DNA from: Limanda limanda
Lineage: Eukaryota > Chordata > Actinopteri > Pleuronectiformes > Pleuronectidae
Reading direction: 5' to 3'
Assembly (NCBI RefSeq): GCF_963576545.1
Contig: NC_083656.1
Coordinates: 8,064,811 to 8,128,810, forward strand
Length of the DNA stretch: 64,000 nt
The number at the start of each line of letters is the position of its first letter. The stretch's first letter is position 1. The position numbers and the translations under genes were made by a program. Under the pieces are notes generated by a model that saw nothing but the letters and a program-made list of their open reading frames with translations, was not told where the DNA came from and did not search any database. Positions 55,011 to 64,000 of this stretch are shown piece after piece.

Positions 55011-57747
55011 ATTTTTGAAAAACAAAAAAATAATGATGAACGTTGGCTTGAGTCGTCCTGCAGCGGCCTCGGTTTGATTCTGACCCGGAAAATAGTAGCT
55101 TCAAAAAGTAATAATAGTAATAATAAGGACATATCGGAGGTGTGAAATGTCATATAAAAAAATGTAAGCCCAAACAAAACCAGTGAATTCCCTTCCTGCT
55201 TCTTGTTTATCCACATTAGTGGACAAAAACAGTCATTCATGATGTACGAGTTAGCACATCCCCCCGTGGTTTACTCACAGCGATCAACAATTGACAAGCC
55301 TGCCCGCTGAAAGCACAGAGTTCAGAGAGCAGAGGTGTTCAAGAAAAGATGTGTTTCATAAAATATTAAATCAGCAACTTGATCATTTTTTTCAAAGTGG
55401 ATGTTTGTGAGTATCAAGGTGTTAGCTCGGGCTCTAATATCAAGTGTATACATATCAGGTGATAGCGCTTCTTTAGATACCAAGAGAGGGGTGGGGGGGG
55501 GGGGGTTGGTTCTTTTTCTACAGCGAAACAATTCATGTCTGACAAGCAAGGCGAGAACACATCTGATCTGTTGACTGATGGCCTTGGGTTCCATCTCGGG
55601 GCTCTCAAATATAGGAATCCTCCATTATGGGTTTATTTCATTGTGTTCACGTATCCAATTACCTCCCCGTATATTACAAAAACATACAGGCAGTAGCTCT
55701 GGAAAATCATTTAATATTCTATTATCTTTGTAAACACTGAACGGGTCAGGTCAGGTCAGTGTTCTCACACCTAAATAAAAATGTAAAAAGAGACTTATTT
55801 TTATTAGAAAATGCCACGTTTGTTCAAAAGCCTAAATTCACACAAATATATGTTGATCTATACCTGACAATTTGTATTGTTAGATGTAATGTACGCTTTA
55901 TTATCCAGATTTCAGTTTTCAGGAATATGTTGAGTCTTCTTCACACATGTAGTCAGTGATTTGGTTACTTGACAATGTTTTCCTGTTTGGTTTAAACATA
56001 ATTCTTTCCACTGTCACCATCAGGGGACCCGGAGCTTCATCTCAACTAACAGCTACAGTTAAACTCAATTTGTCACTGAGTAGTGGAAACCGTTTCACTG
56101 AGGAAACCAGCAGGGAATACTGACTTAAATCATTTTTTCAACGCTATATTTTTCATGACACTGCACAAATGAAGCTCGCCAACTATAGAAATTTTTTCCC
56201 CATTAAGATTATTTATGTTTTGGACATTAATGTTAGATTTTCTTTTAACAGAAAGCGTCACTTACCCATGACCTGCAACTGACGACTCTCAAATGCCATT
56301 GATCTCAAACCAGTTATTCTGACCTTATATGATTTACCATAATTTCACAGATCTAATAAACTCAGCCTCTTATTACAGGATTCCTGCGCACTGTATAACA
56401 AGTGAGTTAATCATTAAGGGCCTGTTTGATCTTCTTTGATATTTCAAGTAGTGCCTGGATATGAAACTTTACATTAAAGTCCTTTCATTACCTCCACCGA
56501 GGAAATGGTTAATTTACCCCCTGTCCTTTTGTTCTTGGTTGGTTTATTTGAAGGGGACTATAGGGCCTTAAATAGGTGGCTGGTTAAAATTACCTTTCAA
56601 CAAAAGACTGTGTAAACTCAATAACATCTGTTGTCAATCTATGTAACACACACGCATAGATTCAAACAAACCTACACAGCCCCATATTGTCCAATGTAGT
56701 GACTTCATTTGCGAGTTCAAACTGAAATCCAGCTTTTCATTAAATCCATACTGCCTTCAGAGGAGAGGATCACCAACCCCACATGCAAGACTTAAATGTT
56801 TACTCAAATGTTGTTGGTTTTGATGGCCGTTCTAATACGTTATGTTAAGAAGCCGATCAGATGCAACACATGTGACACTCAAAAAAACAACCCGATGAAT
56901 GGCAGCCGCCTCTTTGACAAGGGGTGCGTGCCCATCAAATGAGCGAGGGGGACAGGGGGAGAAGCAAAAATCTCCAGTTTTTGTCGGGGCTGTCAAAACA
57001 TGTAGCAGCTAATCACTCAGAGGAAATGAAAAATGTGGAGAAAAAGAAGGGAAGTCAATGACACGCTTTTCAAAGTTTGACAATAAGAGGGATGGGATGG
57101 GAGCAGGGAGGAGGAAAAACTCCCTCTGAACTCTCTCCTCTCCCCTCGCTTCCTCTTTCTTCGCGCCGCTGACAGATGTCATTTAAAAATTGCAGAGATG
57201 CTTTTTAATAGTTAAAGGGAGGGCAGGGGGATGATGGAGGGATATGGGTGGCAAAGTGGGGCTGCTCGTGAGAGAAAAAAAGATGAGGGGATGGCGAGCC
57301 GGGGCACGGGATGCAAGGTGTGGCGTGTTTTGACTGTGCTGGGGTGTGGCAGAGGGCGTTTGGGGAGGGGCTACACGGGCGTGGATGTGGAGACGGTGGC
57401 GGCGTGCACGTGGGAGAAAAATGGATACCAGGCTTGGTCTATAATGAGCCCCTATGGATCAGCTGTGATGGGGGGGGGGGCACGTATTGACATGCAACGC
57501 TTAAGCTAATACACCTAGACCATGGCTGCAGTGCCTGTGTGTGCCTGGGAGCATGAGGCAGCCGGGGATACTGACAGAGTAGCGCACTCCCCGGGTTCTT
57601 CAAAGAGCTCAAGTGATTAGTATGTTATCATTACCATTCGAAACGTGATTTTCCTATTCCCTCTCGGCAAAGGTGACACGTCTTGGGGAGACGGCCGGCA
57701 GACTCACTGCGATGGAAAGCCACTTCAAAGCTTTCTCCTCCTGAATT

Positions 57748-57776
57748 TCTCTCTCTCCCTCTCTCCCTCTCTCTCG
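57748..57776. repeat. CT-rich repeat
   Basis: CTCTCTCCCTCTCTCCCTCT-type imperfect array. Confidence 0.9.
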
Positions 57777-57821
57777 TTCTGTCTTCTTTTAGGGCCGGGG
57801 GGAGGGAAGGGTGTGTGGGTG

Positions 57822-57901
57822 GGTGTGTGTGTGTGTGCGTGTAGGGCGTTCGGGGGTGGTGGCAGTGGTGGTGTATTTATATATATGTGTGTGTGTGTGT
57901 G
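57822..57901. repeat. Two GT arrays around a G-rich spacer
   Basis: GT run at 57822-57842, a spacer with GGGGGTGGTGGCAGTGGTGG, then TATATATA and a second GT run at 57875-57901. Confidence 0.93.
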
Positions 57902-60900
57902 ATCATTAGAATAATGCGCCCCGAGTTTGACGGTGACAGAACCTGAAGGAAAGGGTGAGAGTTCAGCCGCTAAGGATCCAGTAATGGCACACTGTGATGG
58001 ACCCAATAATGAAACAATCCAGCCAGGAACACAGGATGACACAATGAAAAGGAACATGGTACAATTAAAACTAAACATCCCGCCATGCGTATAGTCACAG
58101 TCGAGGCTGATATAGAGATTATGCCCACAAACTTAATCTAAAGTGAGGAGCCTTAACTCTCCAGGAAAAAGCAATTTTGCTCCGATACACGAATGTCACA
58201 CAACGACCAAATAAAAAAAAAGGTGGATGTGTAGAAATGTTGAGCAAAGAAGCTTTTTCTGCAGTTAGCAAGCAAAATGCCAGACAAGTCCGTGTCAGCA
58301 TTTTTAATCGAGGGGAATGCAAAGTGGTTGGCTTTCCCCGACTGTGCTACAACGTCCCATATCAAGGGTTGACCCCTGTGGTTCTGGTATACGTCACCAC
58401 TGGGAGACCTGCAGGATGAGACACACCAACACCTTTTCAAGCTCAAATACAGGCTTCGCATTAAGACCTGCTATTTATCGACTGGAAAAAACAACAACTA
58501 AGGATGCCATTAAAAAACATATCAGAGTGTCTCATGGAGCCTTTTAGCAAAAGATTTAAACACAATGTATAATAAATATTGTGCATCTGTGAATGCACTC
58601 GTGGATCCCCCCCACCACCACAACCACTTCTCCCTATACATGTCTGCCGTTTCATCTGACACCTACATTTTGAACAAAGATCTTCTTAGGAACCACGAAA
58701 ATGGTGTTTTTTTGTTGTGCTTTTTTGCGTCAAGAAACACTCTTCAGTTGTGAGTTATTAACAGGGAGCCCCAGAACAATGCAGCTGTAGCTCAAACGAA
58801 ATCTCTCCCCTCTTCTTTCGCTCTCCTGCCTTTTTTCAATATCAAACACAGACGGTTACTATCACCACTTTCCAAAGTTCAGATGATTTCCTTATTATTT
58901 CAATAAGGGTGGGGGAGAGTCAAAGTGAATAATGATGACAGCTGTGATTCAGACTGACTGTGTGATCTTCTGTGCCGTTTGTTTGGGACTTGTAAGACGA
59001 GGAATTACAAGTGTCAAACAGCTGTGAATATGGGTGCTAAATATTTAAACATGTTTTTCAGCAGAAGATAAAAAAAAAGTATAGTTTTTTTTAAAAGCAA
59101 GGCTTAAGTGTGTATAAGCTGTGCCAGCCTTTGATTCGAATGCAGGAAGAGCAGAAGGGTAAAAGACTGCGGTGGAGGAGTGCAATGGCGAAGAGGGTGT
59201 AAAAAAAAAAATCCCCCTAGAAATCCAGCCCGATTACACAGATCGGACCACTCGTAAAGGGGGGGGGGAAACAGGTGAGGTAACTCGTGATGTCTTCTGA
59301 CCCTCAGGCTAAGAGGAAATGCCCCAAAAATAGAGGGGAAGAAAAGGGGGAAACAACGGTGCAGCTAAATAAAAGAAAAAAGCACGATAACATGGCACCT
59401 GGGCCAGTTGGCGTTTTGAATTATGAATAGGTGTGAACGGTGAAGCTCTGATAACAATTGAATCACTCGGCTTCAGCAGATGCTCCTTTGAACATAGAGT
59501 CACTCAGAGGCACGTTTAACAACAAGTTCAGCCAAGGACAAGAATATAAGGTGATGAGATAGAAACTGAAAAAAATCGTCCTCAATAGAGGAAAAAACTA
59601 AATTTAAATCATCATTTGCACGAGTAATAATCAAATATACCAATATAACAACTACTGAGTGTTCAATAATGTAATAAATATACATTAGCAGAAATCCACC
59701 TAACAGTTAAAGATTCATGACTTTAATAAAAAAACTATGATATTCTTAACAGTTCAACAACAAATGTTTAAAACCAAAAAGTCAACATACATATTCAAAA
59801 GATTACATGTGTTTTAAAGTGCACTTTACATATCAGTACCTTACCTTATATTTTACCCATTTGTATTGTTGTTTTGCACCATCAACCTTTTCATATGACT
59901 TCATGATAAGTATAAGAAATTGTGATGGCCGTCCAAAAATACAATTACTACAATGAGCTTCTTCAAATGACAGAGTAAATGAATTTGTACAATCAAAGTG
60001 AAGAATACAAAAACAACTGTTGCTAATGGAGCGAAAAGCAGGAAATATACTGTATATACAAACTCACAGTACTTGCATAGTAAAACAGTCGTTATTGCCA
60101 ATTGGCTAGAGGTTTTAATGTTGATATTAACTTAGCGTTATGGTAGTATTTTGTGTTTGGTTAGCTCATGTGCTAAGGAGAAAGCTAACTGTAAAGCTCA
60201 CTAAGCTGGGATGTGTATGGTGGCAAACAGAATCAAACATTTAATGTGTTACTTGTTCTTAAATCAAAACGACTCACAACAGCTTTAGGAATTTCTTTAA
60301 AAAAATATGTTTCTCTACATTTTTGATTCCCCTTTTTCATTAAATTGCACATGTGTGTTACGTTGCACACTGTATAGTGCGACCAATACAATATGTCAAG
60401 TTTGGCAATCGTGATGATGTTTTACGCAATGCAAAAGTGACAACACAACAGAAACAACACTACAGTCTTGCATATATCCCAAAGAATAGTTTCTCCCGGG
60501 TCCCTGCAGAGTATATCTCTGCTACTAGTTGCAGTCCACCTTAAAAACAATAAATATTTAAAGAGAAGCAACATATTTAGCCCCATTGAAGGGTGAGTCA
60601 ATGGTGCAGCAGCCATTCCCTCTTGAAACGAAGATGTTGAACTGCGTTGGTCCCAATAATCGAAGCTGCTCTAAGCCCTGCTTCGTTCCACAATATTAGT
60701 CTTCAAACAGGCCTATCGGAAATAATATCTTATCTTTACTTTCGGATATTTGAGGTAAGGGAACCTGGAGAAACTGGTCTTCAGTGAATTCATTATCTCC
60801 GGCTTGGCCTTTAAGCTGTTCAATCAGACATGTAAAATAGTGTACAAATGAGCTGATTTTCATTTTCTACGGGGAGAGAGAAGGGCAAATGGAAATTTCA

Positions 60901-60945
60901 GTGGGAAAGCATAATTTAAATTGTTAGGAGCAGAGAAGCACTTAC

Positions 60946-60966
60946 CTCTTCGCGTAACTTTATCAA
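60946..60966 (-). CDS. vti1a: vti1a 21-nt neuronal microexon (Vti1a-beta insert)
   Basis: Read on the minus strand this 21-nt exon encodes LIKLREE, identical to the seven-residue insert that distinguishes brain Vti1a-beta from the general form (residues 115-121 of the mammalian 224-residue protein). It is bounded by a TGATGCAG acceptor and a strong GTAAGT donor, and both borders are phase 0, so inclusion or skipping keeps the frame. The insert sits just before the SNARE motif, between the Habc region and the helix that enters the SNARE bundle. The next exon, at 54026-54110, begins with RAHLLDN, exactly as in mammals. Just upstream in the transcript are CU-rich runs and three UGC triplets, the pattern of neuronal microexons. 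Identity is very secure; brain-restricted use in this fish is inferred from the mammalian isoform. Confidence 0.95.
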
Positions 60967-61030
60967 CTGCATCACGAGAGCAAAAGCAAGAAGAGGGAAG
61001 GATGGAGAGAGAGAGAGTGAAGAAGAGATG
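60967..61030 (-). promoter_or_regulatory. Candidate splicing control region upstream of the microexon
   Basis: In transcript orientation this segment runs from a CUCUUCUUC and CUCUCUCUCU stretch (complement of the GA run at 61004-61017) into a second pyrimidine tract. UGC triplets follow at 60986-60988, 60980-60982 and 60969-60971, all within about 22 nt of the splice acceptor. CUCUCU/UCUU runs are known binding motifs of the repressor PTBP1. UGC between the tract and the AG is the known signature of SRRM4 (nSR100)-dependent neuronal microexons. The motifs are seen directly; their use is inferred. Confidence 0.55.
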
Positions 61031-64000
61031 TTTAAAAAGAAGATCAGTTATGTGGCAGGGTACAAAATTAACCTTGACGATTTATCTGTTTGCATGTTTA
61101 GCATTTTGAAATCACAAGACAAACACATTAAACGGAGCTAAACACGCCGCTCGCGCCGACTTTTTTGAACAAACAAAGATCAAGTCCTGGCGCTGTCACA
61201 TTAAACACGGAGGGGGAATGGATCGCTCCACTCGCAATATCAACTAAGATTATCAAGGAAGTCACATCACAGAAGTTGATATAGCAGGAGCAGAGAAAGA
61301 AAATGAGTCAAATATAGTGAGCACAGGTACAGTGTGTTTAAAAGATTTTGTATCTGTCGTTTTTTATTTTGCTGAATTCTCTGGAAGGAAAGATGGAAAG
61401 AAGAACGTGCCCAGTGGAGGAGAGGTGAAGAAATGCTGAGCCACTCCATTCCTGCCACTGTTTTATCAGTGCTGATGTCAATGTTTCCCTATGTGCATCT
61501 CGTGAAGGTGTTTGCTGTTCACACTGTGCAAGGAGAGTCATGTGAGGCTACCTTACATACAGTGCACTTTACAGCCACAGATCATGAAAAATGGATCTTG
61601 GCACAGCTATACATTTTTCATTAAACAGAATAGCATATTTAAAGTGGAGTAAATAAGAAATGTTATTCCTATTCCCAGTCCTGGGAAAATCGTGAATCTC
61701 TAATAATGAATTACACATTTGAAGGAGGGCAATAATTTGACTTGCTATTAATTATGACTGATTACAATTAAAAAGGTTGTTTCTATTGGCCTGTTATTAA
61801 CTGGGGGCTGTGGAGGAGGAGGAGAACGATGAGGGTTATTGAGGGAATTCAACACATTGGCCTGAAAAGGGGGAAGAGGAACTTTCTCAATATTCAAGCC
61901 TTTTAAAGGGGAGTTTTGTTTTTAATATACATATTTCTTGGCTAACATTAAAAGGTTAACAGATCCAAAGGGAGGCTTGGGACTACTTTGACTTTTGCCT
62001 GTTTAGTCCGGAATAATTTTATAATATAATATAAGATGAGTGGTCTGGGATCTTGAATCGCAAACTTGATTTCTAACTTTGAGGTTTAAAAAAAACGCTG
62101 GGAGAGTGTCCAAAAAATTATCTTTAGGTTAAAATTATTAAAAGCTCCTTCTACATGCGATAACGGGAATAAATGCAGAATTTACATTTAACAATTGCAT
62201 TTATTTTATATTGAAATCCTAAACAAAATAAAAAAACAATACTGTACTGCATCGTGTCATCTATTTATATTACACCAGTAGTAAACGCACTCAAAGAAAC
62301 GTGTCATATAATAAACAGAGTCAAGATAAAACTACGCTGCTAAAAAAAACACAAAAAAATATCTACAATCTTGCACAGATTTCTCCTTGTAATTTTAGAA
62401 GCATCTCAAAAATAGTTCCTGCATCATTTGTGTTTTATTTTATCCCAATTATAAAATACATCTATGACAGCTCTAGTGTTTTATTGCAAATAAAAAAGTT
62501 TAATATGCCAATATCAGTAACGTGGGAAGTAAACAAGTATATCTGTTGTTTTTCTCGAGAGCTCATACCCTTGGAAATGTCGGCAGTAACAAGACGCACT
62601 TTAGAGTGGAATCTGTCTTTTCTAACTTAAGTAACAGCTCCCCACTAGGAATGCATTATTGAACAGGCCAAAGTTTAAAACTACACCGTGAATGTGGTTA
62701 TTTGGGGCTTGAACAAACCCAGCAGATCCTGCGATCCCTCACCCCGGCTCTGCCATCAGTCAATGGATACCAAACAAAACTTGTTCTAGCTCATCTGTGC
62801 CGCTTGAGTGACTGCAAGTCCTCGAGGAGGATTTGTTAAAACTATATGAGGGGCATGTTGAGCCGTTTCTCGTTTCTTCCTGCCTAGCTTATTTTTTCTT
62901 TGGCAGCCATTCTTCAGTGATGCTCGCGTCGTTCAAGAGACACAGAGCAGCAAATACCGAATATTGTAAATCTCGTAATTACTCCTGCACGAGCGCCTTT
63001 CCCTGTGTTTTTGTGATGCCAGCCAGTATTCAAAATTGCACTGCTGCAATTTTTCTGTTATGATAATCAGCATTTTTTCTTTTTTTTTTCAAACAAAAGA
63101 TTTTTTTTTTATCCAATACGGAATTCGATACAAGTGGTAATCTGCTTCCTTTGTAGCCTCTAAAATCTGGTCCATGCCGGCTCAAACCAGCACAATCTCT
63201 TGTGGCCAAACCTTCTGCTGCGACTGAAATCGAAACTATTCCGTATAGTGTTCGTGTGTGAAAAATGTGTGTGCATTCCCTGCTTTGTGTGTGGCGGTGT
63301 GTGTGTGTGTGTGTGTGCCATCGAAGTGTTTGTGCGTGTACTGCATGCAGAGGAAACAGAAAGGGGGAAAAAATGTGCAATGGCAGCCTACCACATTATT
63401 AAAAAAACGAGTTGATAGTGCCAATTCAGTCTCTGTCCGTGCACAGATAACGAATAAATGCCGAACTCTATTAAATCGTCCTTTAGCCATTATCGCAGGG
63501 CCAACACGCCATTTTCAGAACTTATGACGGTTCCCTATTTACTTAGCTATAAATCCTTGCCATGTAACCAACAGATTTGTGACTGGTAATGATCTGCTCA
63601 GCCAGGGCTATATGAAATGATCCTGACCTCTTTCAGATCGTCAGGAATTAAATTGACCGATTTGCCCCGGCCCCCACCATCTTTTCCCCTCTCCTATCAC
63701 CGTGGTCTCGTTAGATAAAAAAAAAAAACTGAAGTTCCGAGTACTCCACTCACAGCCAGACCAAGACGAGTATTATCTCCACAAGTTTTAAAATGAAAAT
63801 GAGGTAAATACGGCACCTTGGGAAAAAAGAGGGGAATATATATCATCTATTTACTTTGCTTTTGCCCCCAGCATGAACTCTTTCTGTGCATGTGTGTGTT
63901 TGTGTTTAAAACATAAAATTATTATTTTCAAGTTTCATACTCTTATTGCTGTGTTCCAATGTAGATGATTTATAGCACACGTCTCAAACATATTTGAGTA
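61031..64000. other. Intron upstream of the microexon
   Basis: No exon ending in the expected GNSSENQ-type sequence was found, so the preceding vti1a exon is beyond 64000. The stretch 61640-61860 is unique and rich in TAAT/ATTA sites (GCTATTAATTATGACTGATT), a candidate conserved element. The rest is AT-rich with runs of T near 63070-63115. Confidence 0.55.
63297..63318. repeat. (GT)~11 microsatellite
   Basis: Short pure GT run in the intron upstream of the microexon. Confidence 0.93.

Larger units (their letters stand above)
55011..60945. other. 6.8-kb intron, rest
   Basis: Unique AT-leaning sequence with a GC-rich, G-run-containing stretch at 57100-57560 and CT/GT arrays at 57748-57901. 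58090-58560 has overlapping frames on both strands without a recognised domain. 59500-60350 is AT-rich. The GTAAGT donor of the microexon is at 60945-60940 (minus). Confidence 0.6.

Noticed and set aside
58090..58560. Overlapping frames on both strands suggesting a gene fragment or repeat
   Set aside because: No domain recognised and no second copy in the window; too weak to call.

Overview
This is eukaryotic, intron-dominated DNA from a ray-finned (teleost) fish nuclear genome. Almost every reading frame in it is short and chance-like, dinucleotide microsatellites (CA/GT, GA/CT) are frequent, and old repeats of teleost type are present. Four short stretches on the minus strand are unmistakable coding exons of one gene, vti1a, the Qb-SNARE Vti1a (vesicle transport through interaction with t-SNAREs 1A). 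In transcript order (high to low coordinate) they are: a 21-nt microexon (60946-60966, LIKLREE), an 85-nt exon (54026-54110), a 71-nt exon (18781-18851) and a 62-nt exon (15114-15175). All have AG/GT splice borders and compatible phases (0, 0, 1, 0, 2). Together they encode nearly the whole SNARE motif, equivalent to about residues 115-193 of the 224-residue mammalian Vti1a-beta. The N-terminal Habc region must lie beyond position 64000. I could not find the exon for the transmembrane anchor, which should lie below 15114 or before position 1.

Layout: 1-15113 is intron or 3' side sequence after the last exon seen, with one degraded inverted-terminal-repeat element (11584-11956) and several GC-richer blocks. 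15176-18780 is a 3.6-kb intron with a teleost-type repeat next to the exon and a GT array of about 35 units. 18852-54025 is a 35.2-kb intron, the bulk of the window, which contains an uninterrupted 71-unit CA array at 42135-42276, a CpG-dense block near 48.3-48.6 kb and several unique, motif-rich stretches that look like candidate cis-regulatory DNA. 54111-60945 is a 6.8-kb intron holding a second copy of the inverted-repeat element. 60967-64000 is the start-side intron, whose microexon-proximal end carries pyrimidine runs and UGC triplets typical of neuron-regulated microexons.

The most informative biology is the microexon. It matches the seven-residue insert of the brain isoform Vti1a-beta, so alternative splicing here probably switches between the general form (Golgi/endosome SNARE) and the neuronal form. 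In mammals VTI1A lies next to TCF7L2, so the large introns may also host long-range enhancers of that neighbour. That is inference, because TCF7L2 itself is not in the window. No CRISPR array, operon, RNA gene or intact transposon was seen.
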